Part shown: piece by piece, positions 42,215 to 50,453 of the stretch | How the letters are laid out: each line of letters starts with the position of its first letter | Position numbering within the stretch: the stretch's first letter is position 1 | DNA from: Microbispora sp. ZYX-F-249 | GTDB lineage: Bacteria > Actinomycetota > Actinomycetes > Streptosporangiales > Streptosporangiaceae | NCBI RefSeq assembly: GCF_039649665.1 | Contig: NZ_JBDJAW010000014.1 | Location: 124,001-188,000, forward strand | DNA: 64,000 nt | Direction of reading: 5' to 3' | Translations under genes and position numbers: made by a program | Notes under the pieces: model-generated | What the model saw: only the letters and a program-made list of their open reading frames with translations | Database searches by the model: none | What the model was told of the DNA's origin: nothing

Positions 42215-43228
42215 TTACCGATGTCGCGGGCCGTCCCCGGACGCGAGGCCGATGAGCCTGGCGGCCTTGAGCTCGGTCTCGCGCCATTCCCTCCGGGGGT
42301 CGGACCCCCAGGTGATGCCCGCTCCCGTACCGAACCGGATCGTGTCGTGCTCGATCCAGAAGGTGCGGATGCCGACCGCCAGCGCCCCCTCGCGCCGGTC
42401 GGCGTCGACCCAGCCCACGGCCCCACAGTACGGCCCCCGGGGCTCTGGTTCGAGCTCGTTGATGATCCGCAGCGCCGACGACTTCGGCGCCCCGGTCACC
42501 GAACCCGGAGGGAAGGTGGCGGAGAACAGCTCCGGCCAGCCGGCGCCGCCGGCGAGCCGCGCCCGCACCGTGGACACCAGGTGCACGAGCCCGGGGTGCT
42601 CCTCGACCGCGAACAGCGAGGGCACGGTCACCGAGCCTACCTCCGCCACGCGGCCGAGGTCGTTGCGGACGAGGTCGACGATCATGAGGTTCTCGGCGTA
42701 GTCCTTGTCGAGGAGATCGTCCGCCGTCACGCCGGTGCCCTTGATCGGCCGGGACTCGACCACCTCGCCGCTCCTGGACAGGTACAGCTCCGGCGAGGCC
42801 GACACGACGGTCAGCCCGGGCACGCCGACCACGGCCGCGTACGGCGCGGGGTTGCCCTCGGCCAGCCGCGTGGCGAGCGCGAGGGGATCCACGTCCGGGG
42901 AGGGCAGCGGCGCGGACAGGACCCGGCAGAGGTTGGCCTGGTAGACCTCTCCCCGCTCGATGTAGTCCCTGATGCGCCGGACGCCCCGCTCGTAGCCCTC
43001 CCGGTCGAGGGACGTGGCCCAGGCGTCGCGGGCGGGTCCCCGCCAGGGGCCGCGCGGCGGGGGCAGCGGAGCGGGCCGCACCCGGTCGAACCGCGCGCAG
43101 ACCACCTTTCCCTCGTACGACACGACCACCGCCCACCAGCCGGAGCCGTCGAGGGCGGCCAGGTCGGTGGTCACCTCTCTCAGGCCCGTGGCCAGGCGGC
43201 CCCCGATATGGGCGAAGGCGTCGTACAC
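42215..43228 (-). CDS. pabB: Aminodeoxychorismate synthase component I (chorismate-binding)
   Basis: 337 residues from GTG 43228, shorter than the ~450 of E. coli PabB because the N-terminal domain is missing, as in other actinobacterial short forms. Core motifs: GEVYQANLCRVL, SASPELYL, ESRPIKGTGVTADDLLDKDYAENLMIVDLVRNDLGRVAEVGSV, PPGSVTGAPKSSALRII (KAKPPGSVTGAPK-like) and GITWGSDPRREWRETELKAARLI. Aminates chorismate, needing glutaminase PabA, which is not adjacent. Upstream frame extension is antisense to LysR and rejected. Confidence 0.93.
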   Translation of the reverse strand: MYDAFAHIGGRLATGLREVTTDLAALDGSGWWAVVVSYEGKVVCARFDRVRPAPLPPPRGPWRGPARDAWATSLDREGYERGVRRIRDYIERGEVYQANLCRVLSAPLPSPDVDPLALATRLAEGNPAPYAAVVGVPGLTVVSASPELYLSRSGEVVESRPIKGTGVTADDLLDKDYAENLMIVDLVRNDLGRVAEVGSVTVPSLFAVEEHPGLVHLVSTVRARLAGGAGWPELFSATFPPGSVTGAPKSSALRIINELEPEPRGPYCGAVGWVDADRREGALAVGIRTFWIEHDTIRFGTGAGITWGSDPRREWRETELKAARLIGLASGDGPRHR

Positions 43229-43263
43229 GTGTCCATTGTCGCTCCCCCGCCGGGGCCGGAAGG

Positions 43264-44166
43264 TCAGCCGGGGACGGATCGGGACAGCAGGCCGAGCAGC
43301 GCGCGGGCGGCCGGAAGCGGTGCCGTGCGCGGCAGGGCCGCGTAGACCGTGCGGCGCGGCGCGAACTCGCCGAGCGACCGCAGCGCCACGTCTCCGCGTA
43401 CGGCGGGCGCGGCCATGGCGGGCACCAGCGTCACCCCGAGCCCGGCGGCCACGTAGCCGAGCTTGCCGGTCCACTCCCCGATCCGCAGGTCGACCCTGGG
43501 CGCGAAACCGGCCCGGGCGCAGGCGGCGCCGAGCATGGTCACCGTGCCGGGAGGGGCGCCCTCGATCCAGCTCTCGTCGCGCAGGTCGCGCAGGTCCACC
43601 TTCTCGCACCCGGCCAGCGGGTGGTCGGCGGGGAGGGCGACGAGCAGTTCGTCCTCCAGCAGGGGGGTGACCTCCACCTCCGGACCCGCTCCGAGGCCGG
43701 AGGGGTAGTCGCTCACCACCGCGATGTCGATCTCGGCGCGGCCGAGGCCGTCCATCAGCGCCGTGCTGAGGCCCTCCACCATGCTGACCGCCACCTCCGG
43801 GCGGGTCGCCCGCAGCTCGCGCAGGGCGGCGGGGACCAGCACGGCGTTGGCCGTGGCGAACGCGCCGACCCGCAGCCGCCCGCCGGTGCCCTGGTGGATG
43901 GCGGCGAGCTCCTCCCCCGCCCGGCCGAGCCGCTCCAGCACCTCGCGGGCGTAGCGGTGCAGCGTCCGGCCCGCGGGCGTCAGCCGCACCCCCCTGGGCA
44001 GCCGCGCGAACAGCGGGCCGCCCGCCTGGGCCTCCAGGGTCGCGATGCGCCGGGAGACCGCCGACTGGGTGTAGTTGAGCTGCACCGCGGCGGCCGTGAA
44101 CGACCCCGTACGGGCCACGACGTCGAGCAGCACAAGCGCGTCGGTGTCGAACATGCTCCGATCCAT
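43264..44166 (-). CDS. LysR-family transcriptional regulator
   Basis: 300 residues. N-terminal winged HTH FDTDALVLLDVVARTGSFTAAAVQLNYTQSAVSRRIATLEAQ, then the effector-binding domain (RLRVGAFATANAVLVPAALREL; VSMVEGLSTALMDGLGRAEIDIAVVSD). ATG 44166 is the usual call; MFDTD at 44154 is possible. Divergent from the dehydrogenase-RidA gene, and a LysR-type palindrome lies in the 73-bp gap, so it very likely controls that gene. Confidence 0.94.
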   Translation of the reverse strand: MDRSMFDTDALVLLDVVARTGSFTAAAVQLNYTQSAVSRRIATLEAQAGGPLFARLPRGVRLTPAGRTLHRYAREVLERLGRAGEELAAIHQGTGGRLRVGAFATANAVLVPAALRELRATRPEVAVSMVEGLSTALMDGLGRAEIDIAVVSDYPSGLGAGPEVEVTPLLEDELLVALPADHPLAGCEKVDLRDLRDESWIEGAPPGTVTMLGAACARAGFAPRVDLRIGEWTGKLGYVAAGLGVTLVPAMAAPAVRGDVALRSLGEFAPRRTVYAALPRTAPLPAARALLGLLSRSVPG

Positions 44167-44177
44167 GAGCGAGGGGA

Positions 44178-44193
44178 ATTGATGCCATGCAAT
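44178..44193. promoter_or_regulatory. LysR-box candidate (T-N11-A palindrome)
   Basis: ATTG-N8-CAAT (ATTGATGCCATGCAAT) is an inverted repeat with T-N11-A spacing in the 73-bp gap between divergent LysR and the dehydrogenase-RidA fusion gene. Confidence 0.6.
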
Positions 44194-44239
44194 CTAGTCG
44201 CTGGTGGAATGGTTTCTTCCTCCCATAACGTCCAGGGAC

Positions 44240-45457
44240 ATGATTGCTTTTCTTGGTCTGGGCCGCATGGGCGTTCCGATGGCCGGACGCCTCGTCGCCG
44301 CCGGCCACAAGGTGGCCGTGTGGAACCGTACGCCACGGGACGTGCCGGGCGCGGAGGCGGCCCCCTCCCCCGCCGCGGCCGTCGCCGGAGCGGACGTGGT
44401 GATCACCATGCTGAGCGATCCCGAGGCGGTGTCCGAGGTGGTGCGGGCGGCGCTGCCGGGGCTGCGGCCGGGGTCGGTGCTGGTGGAGATGTCCACGATC
44501 GGCCCCGGCGCGGTGCGGCGGCTGCGCGGCCTGCTCCCCGCGGGCGTGGGCCTGGTCGACGCGCCCGTGCTGGGCAGCGTGGGCCCGGCCGCCGAGGGCA
44601 CGCTGGTCGTGCTCGCCGGCGGCGTCCGCGAGGACCTGGACCGCGTGTCGGACGTGCTGCGCGTCTTCGGGACGGTCCACGAGGCGGGCGGGCCGGGAGC
44701 GGGCGCCGCGACCAAGCTCGCCGTGATGAGCGCCCTGGTGACCGCCCAGGTGGGGCTGGCGGAGACGCTGGCCTACGCGGACGCGCTCGGGGTGGGCCGC
44801 ACCGCGCTCCTGGACGTCCTCGGGGCCACGCCGCTGGCCGGGCTGGCGGAGCGGCTGCGGCCCGTGGCCGAGTCGGGCCCGTTCGAGACGCGATACGCCC
44901 TCGGCCTGGCCGCCAAGGACCTGCGGCTGGCCACCGAGGGGCCGGGGAGCCGCCAGACGGTCACCGCCGCCGCCCGCGACCTGCTGACGGGGGCGGTCGC
45001 GGCCGGGCTGGCGGGGCACGACCTCACCGCCGTCGTCCCCTTCGCGGCATCCCGGGCGGCGGAGACCACCGGGAAGGCGGTGCGCGCGGTCAACCCGCCC
45101 TCGGTGCCGGCCACCAACGGCTACTACTCGCACGCCGTGCGCTTCGGGGACCTGCTGTTCGTGTCCGGGCAGGTGGCGCTGGACGAGGACGGGAAGGTCG
45201 TCGGCGAGGGCGACCTGGCCCGGCAGTCCGAGGTCGTGATGGAGAACCTGGGCCGGATCCTGGCCGACCAGGGCTCCTCGTTCGACCGGATCCTGCACAT
45301 CAGGACGTTCCTGACCGACATGGACCGGCTGCGCGAGTACGGCGAGGTCCGCGGCCGCTTCATCACCGGCGAGCCGCCCGCCAGCACGACCGTGGAGGTG
45401 GAGCGGCTGTTCCGGCCGGGACTGATGATCGAGGTCGAGGTGGTCGCCGCCCTCTAG
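44240..45457 (+). CDS. Fusion of NAD-binding beta-hydroxyacid dehydrogenase and RidA (YjgF)
   Basis: 405 residues from ATG 44240 (CAGGGA upstream). Residues 1-~270: beta-hydroxyacid dehydrogenase fold with FLGLGRMGVPMAGRL, ADVVITMLSD, VEMSTIGP, VDAPVLGS and ATKLAVM (catalytic Lys in family position GAATKL). Residues ~285-405: RidA/YjgF domain with NGYYSHAVRFGDLLFVSGQVALDEDGKV, MENLGRILADQGSSFDRILHIRTFLTDM, and PPASTTVEVERLFRPGLMIEVEVVA (catalytic Arg/Glu region). RidA deaminates reactive imines. Facing hutH tail to tail. Substrate of the dehydrogenase not known; perhaps an amino acid derivative. Confidence 0.93.
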   Translation: MIAFLGLGRMGVPMAGRLVAAGHKVAVWNRTPRDVPGAEAAPSPAAAVAGADVVITMLSDPEAVSEVVRAALPGLRPGSVLVEMSTIGPGAVRRLRGLLPAGVGLVDAPVLGSVGPAAEGTLVVLAGGVREDLDRVSDVLRVFGTVHEAGGPGAGAATKLAVMSALVTAQVGLAETLAYADALGVGRTALLDVLGATPLAGLAERLRPVAESGPFETRYALGLAAKDLRLATEGPGSRQTVTAAARDLLTGAVAAGLAGHDLTAVVPFAASRAAETTGKAVRAVNPPSVPATNGYYSHAVRFGDLLFVSGQVALDEDGKVVGEGDLARQSEVVMENLGRILADQGSSFDRILHIRTFLTDMDRLREYGEVRGRFITGEPPASTTVEVERLFRPGLMIEVEVVAAL

Positions 45458-45460
45458 ACC

Positions 45461-47008
45461 TCAGGCCAGGGGGCCGGTGGCGGACTCGGCGGCGGCGACC
45501 ACGGCGCCGCTGCCGACGAGGCGGACGACCGCCTCGATCTCCGGGGCGAGGAAGCGGTCCTGCCCCGGCCCCGCGACGGACTCGCGCAGCGCCGCGACGA
45601 CCGCGCCGGTCCCCGGCGCCGGCGCGTACGGCGCGCGCAGGTCGAGCGCCCGGGCGGCGGTCAGCAGCTCGATCGCGAGCACGCGGGTGAGCCCGTCGAC
45701 GGCGCGGCGCAGCTTGCGGCCGGCCGACCAGCCCATCGAGACGTGGTCCTCCTGCATGGCGGAGCTGGGGATCGAGTCGACGCTCGCCGGCACCGCCAGC
45801 CGCTTGAGCTCGGAGACGATCGCCGCCTGGGTGTACTGCGCGATCATGTGCCCGGAGTCCACCCCCGGGTCGTCGGCGAGGAAGGCCGGGAGCCCGTGGC
45901 TGCGCGCCACGTCGAGCATCCGGTCGGTGCGCCGTTCGGCGATCGAGGCGAGGTCGGCCACGGCGATGGCCAGGAAGTCCAGGACGTACGCCACCGGGGC
46001 GCCGTGGAAGTTGCCGTTGGACTCCACGCGCCCGTCGGCGAGCACGACGGGGTTGTCGACGGCGCTGGCGATCTCGCGGGCGGCGACGGCGGAGGCGTGG
46101 GCGAGGGTGTCCCTGGCGGCCCCGGCGACCTGGGGGGCGCACCGCAGGGAGTAGGCGTCCTGGACGCGGGTGCAGGAGCCGTCGCGGTGCGAGGCCATCA
46201 CGCCGGAGCCGGCGAGCAGCGTCCGCATGTTGGCCGCCGCCAGGGCCTGGCCGGGATGGGGCCGCAGCGCCTGCAGGTCGGCCGCGAACACGTAGTCGGT
46301 GCCGAGCAGCGCCTCCACGCTCATCGCGGCGCTGATGTCGGCGGTGGTGAGGAGCCGGGACAGGTCGTGCAGCGCGAGCACCAGCATGCCGAGCATGCCG
46401 TCGGTGCCGTTGATGAGCGCGAGCCCCTCCTTGGCCGCCAGCTCGACGGGCTCGACGCCGCATTCCTTGAGCGCCTCGGCGGCGGGACGCAGCCGTCCCT
46501 CCGCGTCCCGCACGACGCCCTCGCCCATGACCGTCAGGGCGACGTGGGCGAGCGGGGCGAGGTCTCCCGAGCAGCCGAGGCTGCCGTACTCGTGCACGAC
46601 CGGGGTGAGCCGGGCGTTGAGCAGGGACTCCAGCACCCGGGCCGTGGCCGGACGCACGCCGGTGTGCCCGGTGGCGAGCGTGCGCAGGCGCAGCAGCATC
46701 ATGGCCCGCACGACCTCGGTCTCCACCTCGGGCCCGGAACCGGCCGCGTGCGAGCGGACGAGACTGCGCTGGAGCCGGCCGCGCAACGCGGGGTCGATGT
46801 GCCGGGTGGCGAGGGCGCCGAAACCGGTGGAGACGCCGTAGGCGGGGGTGTCGGCCTCCGCGAGCTCCTCGATCCGCCCCCGGGAGGCCGCCATCTCGGC
46901 GATCGCGTCGTCCGTCAGGCCGACCGGTGCGCCGTATCTCGCGACCCGGACCACGTCGTCGAAGGCGAGCGGCCCGGGGCCGACGGCCACGACCTCGTTG
47001 TCGTGCAT
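45461..47008 (-). CDS. hutH: Histidine ammonia-lyase (HutH family)
   Basis: 515 residues. MIO-forming triad Cys-Ser-Gly in GSLGCSGDLAPLAH (Ala-Ser-Gly in most enzymes), with YGVSTGFG for the substrate Tyr loop. Non-oxidative loss of ammonia from L-His to urocanate; other aromatic ammonia-lyase activity is possible. No hutU, hutI or hutG nearby. A 13-bp inverted repeat precedes it and the ArsR-type gene lies 59 bp upstream. The stop is 3 bp from the RidA-fusion stop. Confidence 0.92.
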   Translation of the reverse strand: MHDNEVVAVGPGPLAFDDVVRVARYGAPVGLTDDAIAEMAASRGRIEELAEADTPAYGVSTGFGALATRHIDPALRGRLQRSLVRSHAAGSGPEVETEVVRAMMLLRLRTLATGHTGVRPATARVLESLLNARLTPVVHEYGSLGCSGDLAPLAHVALTVMGEGVVRDAEGRLRPAAEALKECGVEPVELAAKEGLALINGTDGMLGMLVLALHDLSRLLTTADISAAMSVEALLGTDYVFAADLQALRPHPGQALAAANMRTLLAGSGVMASHRDGSCTRVQDAYSLRCAPQVAGAARDTLAHASAVAAREIASAVDNPVVLADGRVESNGNFHGAPVAYVLDFLAIAVADLASIAERRTDRMLDVARSHGLPAFLADDPGVDSGHMIAQYTQAAIVSELKRLAVPASVDSIPSSAMQEDHVSMGWSAGRKLRRAVDGLTRVLAIELLTAARALDLRAPYAPAPGTGAVVAALRESVAGPGQDRFLAPEIEAVVRLVGSGAVVAAAESATGPLA

Positions 47009-47047
47009 CGTCCCACTCTTTCACGTAGGCACGCGCGTGCGCGCGCG

Positions 47048-47060
47048 TGGTTGGTAACCA
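47048..47060. promoter_or_regulatory. Inverted repeat in the hutH upstream gap
   Basis: TGGTT-GGT-AACCA lies in the 59 bp between the ArsR-type gene and hutH, next to an alternating CGCG tract (47031-47047). A possible operator. Confidence 0.35.
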
Positions 47061-47067
47061 GCGTATC

Positions 47068-47838
47068 TCAGCTTAGGTCCTTACATCCGAAGAGCCTCTC
47101 CAGTCCCTCGCACCCCGCGGCGGTCAGCCGGAGAGCCCGGGGCACCGTGCCGCGCACCAGCCACTCCCGCGCCAGGAGCCGGTCCAGGACCGCGGCGCCG
47201 AGCGCTCCGCCCAGGTGCGGCCGGCGTTCCAGCCAGTCGAGGCAGTCGGGGGCGAACCTGCGGCGGGCCCGGCGCACCCGCTCGACGTCCACGCCCAGCT
47301 CCATCAGCGCCTCGGCGCCGCTCGGGGTAAGCATGCAGCCGCCGTCGGCCTCGATCAGACGCCCCTCGCGCACCAGCGCGTCGTACAGTTCGACGCCCAC
47401 CCGCCCGGCGAGGTGGTCGTAACAGCTGCGGGCCTGCCGCAGCAGCACGGCCCGCCGCGACTGCCGCAGGGACCGTACGGCGACGCGCCCGCTGACCCGG
47501 GCCAGGACCTCGATGACGCGGGCGACGTCGGGGCCGGCGAGGCGGTAGTAGCGATGCCGTCCCTGTTTGACCACCGTCACCAGGCCCCCGTCGAGGAGCC
47601 GGGCCAGATGGGAGCTCGCGGTGGGGGCGCTCACGCCGGCGATCCCGGCCAGTTCCCCGGCCGCCAGAGCTCTGCCGTCGAGCAGCGCGGTGAGCATGGC
47701 GGCGCGGGCGCCGTCCGCGATCAGGGCCGCCACGGGGGCGATGTCGGCGTCCCCCTCGATCTCGGCCGTCGTGGGCTGCGGCGTGCCCCCGGCGGCACCG
47801 GGGATCGCGGCGTGGGTGCGGTCATGCGTCACGGACAT
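47068..47838 (-). CDS. ArsR-type winged-helix transcriptional regulator
   Basis: 256 residues. HTH ARAAMLTALLDGRALAAGELAGIAGVSAPTASSHLARLLDGGLVTVVKQGRHRYYRLAG is the ArsR fold; the C-terminal half (to ~256) is a longer ligand-binding extension. No metal Cys motif of classical ArsR is seen. It is in line with hutH with 59 bp between and may regulate it; alternatively they form one transcript. Target not proven. Confidence 0.88.
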   Translation of the reverse strand: MSVTHDRTHAAIPGAAGGTPQPTTAEIEGDADIAPVAALIADGARAAMLTALLDGRALAAGELAGIAGVSAPTASSHLARLLDGGLVTVVKQGRHRYYRLAGPDVARVIEVLARVSGRVAVRSLRQSRRAVLLRQARSCYDHLAGRVGVELYDALVREGRLIEADGGCMLTPSGAEALMELGVDVERVRRARRRFAPDCLDWLERRPHLGGALGAAVLDRLLAREWLVRGTVPRALRLTAAGCEGLERLFGCKDLS

Positions 47839-47983
47839 GCTCCGACGCTAACCCCAGAACGGTTCGACGGGGCTGGAAGCATCGGCCGCAACTCGCGGCG
47901 TGAGCAGGGAGAACACCGCTGATTTGGGGAGTCGCGGGAGATTGGATAAAGTGCTCCACGTGAGTCCGGCCGAGAGCCGGGAC

Positions 47984-48055
47984 GCGGAAGTGGCTCAGTG
48001 GTAGAGCATCACCTTGCCAAGGTGAGGGTCGCGGGTTCGAATCCCGTCTTCCGCT
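47984..48055 (+). tRNA. tRNA-Gly(GCC)
   Basis: Acceptor GCGGAAG/CTTCCGC, anticodon loop TTGCCAA (GCC), T-arm GGTTCGAATCC. First of a three-tRNA cluster with Cys and Val. No CCA encoded. Confidence 0.97.
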
Positions 48056-48098
48056 CGGAGCTTGACACTGTGCGGCTTGTCACGGTGCAGAGTGACGC

Positions 48099-48169
48099 GG
48101 TGGAGTGGCCGAGAGGCGAGGCAGCGGCCTGCAAAGCCGCGTACACGGGTTCAAATCCCGTCTCCACCT
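48099..48169 (+). tRNA. tRNA-Cys(GCA)
   Basis: Acceptor GGTGGAG/CTCCACC, anticodon loop CTGCAAA (GCA), T-arm GGTTCAAATCC. Follows tRNA-Gly by 43 bp in what looks like one transcript. Confidence 0.97.
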
Positions 48170-48183
48170 CTTGGTTCGTCCAA

Positions 48184-48258
48184 GGGCGATTAGCTCAGCG
48201 GGAGAGCGCTTCCCTGACACGGAAGAGGTCACTGGTTCAATCCCAGTATCGCCCACCA
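48184..48258 (+). tRNA. tRNA-Val(GAC)
   Basis: Acceptor GGGCGAT/ATCGCCC, anticodon loop CTGACAC (GAC), encoded CCA at 48256-48258. Nearly the same body as tRNA-Val(CAC) at 38343. Starts 14 bp after tRNA-Cys. Confidence 0.97.
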
Positions 48259-48271
48259 GCAAGAACAGGCA

Positions 48272-48310
48272 CGAGAGGCCGGATCCCGAGATCGGGGGTC
48301 CGGCCTCTCG
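48272..48310 (+). terminator. Hairpin terminator of the tRNA cluster
   Basis: CGAGAGGCCGGA (48272-48283) pairs with TCCGGCCTCTCG (48299-48310), starting 13 bp after the tRNA-Val CCA. 12-bp GC-rich stem without a T-run. Confidence 0.75.
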
Positions 48311-48538
48311 TCGTCCGCCTGGAATACGCGCCGCATGACGGAGTCAGGCGATTCGCTCGATTCGGCTCCCCGGCGCGGGCCGCGTATTACGATCCCCCGG
48401 AGATCGCCGATCGGAAATCCCGGCGGTCTCCCGCCGGGCGCCCCCGCGCGCCGCGGTTCGTGCTGCCATCCGGCCGTTGGAGACGACGATGCGAACGAGG
48501 CACGGCAACGACATCCGGCTCGCCAAAGGGACGACTGC

Positions 48539-49852
48539 GTGAGTCGCGCGAAGATCGTCATCGCGGGTGCGGGCATCGGCGGGCTGACGGCGGCGCTGAG
48601 CCTGCACGCGGTGGGGCTCACCGACGTCACGCTGCTGGAGGCGGCGACCACGATCGAACCGATCGGGGTGGGGCTGAACATCCTGCCCAACGCCGTCCGC
48701 GAACTCGACGAGCTCGGTCTCGGCGACCGGTTGCTCGGCGTCGCGATGGCGACGGGCAGCCTGTCCTACTACAACCGGTTCGGCCAGCTCATCTGGAACG
48801 AGCCGCGGGGCAAGGCGGCCGGGCACCGCTGGCCGCAGTTGTCCATCCACCGGGGGCGGCTGCAGGCCGTCCTGCTGGACGCGGTCCTGGAGCGTCTCGG
48901 CCCCGGGGCCGTGGTCGCCGGCTCCCGGGTGACCGGGTTCGAGAACCGGCCGGACGGCACGGTGGAGATCGAGGTGGCGCACCAGGTCTCCGGCGCCGTC
49001 TCGCACGTCACCGCGGATGTGCTGATCGGAGCGGACGGCATCCACTCGGGCGTCCGTGCCGCCATGTATCCCGGTGAGGGCCCGCCCCGGTGGAACAGGC
49101 TGATCGTGTGGCGGGGCAGCACCTGGGCCGGCCCCTTCCTCGACGGGCGCACGATGGTCATCGCGGGCGACGCCCGGCGCCGCGCCGTCGTCTACCCCCT
49201 GACCCGCCCGGAAGGGCCCTCGGAGCGGGTGCTGATGAACTGGGCCGTCGCCCGCCGCGCCGGCGACGACGAGTTCCCCGACCGGGCGGACTGGAACCGC
49301 CCCGTGGACCCCGAGCGGTTCCTGGCCGGCTTCGACGACCTGCGCTTCGGCTGGCTCGACGTGCCGGCTCTGATCCGGTCCGGCCAGGAGGCGCTGGAGT
49401 ACCCGATGGTCGACCGCGATCCCCTGCCGGCGTGGACCTCGGGCCGGGCCACGCTACTTGGCGACGCCGCGCACGCGATGCATCCCATGGGATCCAACGG
49501 CGCGACGCAGTCCATCGTCGACGGCAGGGTCCTCGCGGCGGCGCTCGCCGGGCACGACGACATCGGCGCCGCGCTGGCCGCGTACGAGAACGAGCGCAGG
49601 CCCCGGACGACGGCCCTGCAGGAGGCGAGCCGGCGGATGGGGCCGGAGGTCGTCATCGACATCGCCGACCAGCGCGCCCCGGACGGCTTCGACTCGATCG
49701 ACGCCGTCATCCCGCCGGACGAACTCGCCCGGATCTCGGCGGGCTACGCCCAGCTCGCGGGTTCCGACCCGGAGATGGTCAACGCCCGGCCTCCGGGACG
49801 GCCCGCCGCGCCGGCGGCGCGTCCGTCGGCCGCCGCGGCGGACGGGGACTGA
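48539..49852 (+). CDS. FAD-dependent monooxygenase (PhzS / salicylate-hydroxylase-like)
   Basis: 437 residues from GTG 48539 (AAGGG eight bases upstream). Rossmann GAGIGGLTAAL, DG motif in VLIGADGIHSGVRAA, and GDAAHAMHPMGSNGATQ as FAD-pyrophosphate motif. Segments NILPNAVRELDELGL, SIHRGRLQAVLLDAV and PMVDRDPLPAWTSGRATLLGD closely resemble PhzS. NAD(P)H-dependent aromatic hydroxylation or decarboxylation; no phenazine genes nearby, so substrate unknown. The 280 bp before it hold the tRNA terminator only. Confidence 0.93.
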   Translation: MSRAKIVIAGAGIGGLTAALSLHAVGLTDVTLLEAATTIEPIGVGLNILPNAVRELDELGLGDRLLGVAMATGSLSYYNRFGQLIWNEPRGKAAGHRWPQLSIHRGRLQAVLLDAVLERLGPGAVVAGSRVTGFENRPDGTVEIEVAHQVSGAVSHVTADVLIGADGIHSGVRAAMYPGEGPPRWNRLIVWRGSTWAGPFLDGRTMVIAGDARRRAVVYPLTRPEGPSERVLMNWAVARRAGDDEFPDRADWNRPVDPERFLAGFDDLRFGWLDVPALIRSGQEALEYPMVDRDPLPAWTSGRATLLGDAAHAMHPMGSNGATQSIVDGRVLAAALAGHDDIGAALAAYENERRPRTTALQEASRRMGPEVVIDIADQRAPDGFDSIDAVIPPDELARISAGYAQLAGSDPEMVNARPPGRPAAPAARPSAAAADGD

Positions 49853-49856
49853 CAGG

Positions 49857-50090
49857 TCAGTCGGTCCGCGTGGAGAGCTCGTCGAAGAGCTCCAGCGCGG
49901 CCCGGCGCACGTCGTCGGGCGAGATGCCGTTCAGGGTGCTGCGGGCCTGGGCGGCGTCGCGGGTCGTGGCGAAGGTGATCGCGACCGACTTGGCGGCCGC
50001 GTGGCGCAGCGATCCGGTGGGCGCGCTGTCGGCCAGTGCCTGCGCGCTCGCGGCCAGGTCGAGGTTGTCTTTGCCGAACGGAGTGGTCAA
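49857..50090 (-). CDS. Small hypothetical protein
   Basis: 77 residues from a TTG start at 50090 with GGAGAA six bases upstream (MTTPFGKDNLDLAASAQAL...). Predicted all-helical and amphipathic, with DDVRRAALELFDELSTR at the C-terminus. No known domain. Stop is 4 bp from the monooxygenase stop on the other strand. It looks coding because its composition is balanced and it has a good ribosome site. Confidence 0.6.
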   Translation of the reverse strand: MTTPFGKDNLDLAASAQALADSAPTGSLRHAAAKSVAITFATTRDAAQARSTLNGISPDDVRRAALELFDELSTRTD

Positions 50091-50193
50091 AGCGTTCTCC
50101 TGGGATGTGGCGGCGTTGCCCCATTATCCGCGATGGCGTCGCGACATGGGGCGGCACCCACGTTGTTCGCGTGTCCCGTCCCGTTTGACCGGA

Positions 50194-50431
50194 TCAGCGG
50201 CCCGTCAGACGGGCCCGTACGACGGGGTCGTGCAGGGCGTCGCGGGCCGACGGGACGTCCGGCAGCGCGCAGGCGTCCCCGGCGTCCTCCGGGCGGGCGG
50301 TGAGCGTGTCGAGGTCGGAGTCCACCGAGGGGAAGCCGTACAGGTGCGCGCCGCTCACGGTGGCGAAGGCGAGCGGGGTGCCGCTCGCCCGCGACCACCT
50401 CGGGAAGCCAGGACGGCAGGACGGCGGTCAC
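50194..50431 (-). pseudogene. Decayed nucleotidyltransferase (COG3541-like) fragment
   Basis: From GTG 50431 the reading frame encodes VTAVLPSWLPEVVAGERHP and then turns to Arg-rich nonsense; one base further on, the neighbouring frame reads LAFATVSGAHLYGFPSVDSDLD, the nucleotidyltransferase start expected for this family, up to a stop at 50194. A +1 frameshift near 50370 and loss of the rest after the SDLD motif leave no functional product. An intact gene of the same family lies directly upstream (50454-51131). Confidence 0.75.
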
Positions 50432-50453
50432 GGCGCCGCTCCTTCGACCACGG

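Noticed and set aside
41369..43228. Tryptophan or menaquinone pathway origin for the chorismate-binding gene
   Set aside because: The PabC-type lyase directly downstream makes 4-aminobenzoate synthesis the best fit.
45461..47008. Inactive ammonia-lyase because the MIO triad reads Cys-Ser-Gly
   Set aside because: The essential Ser and Gly are present; the residue before the Ser varies in the family, so activity is expected.
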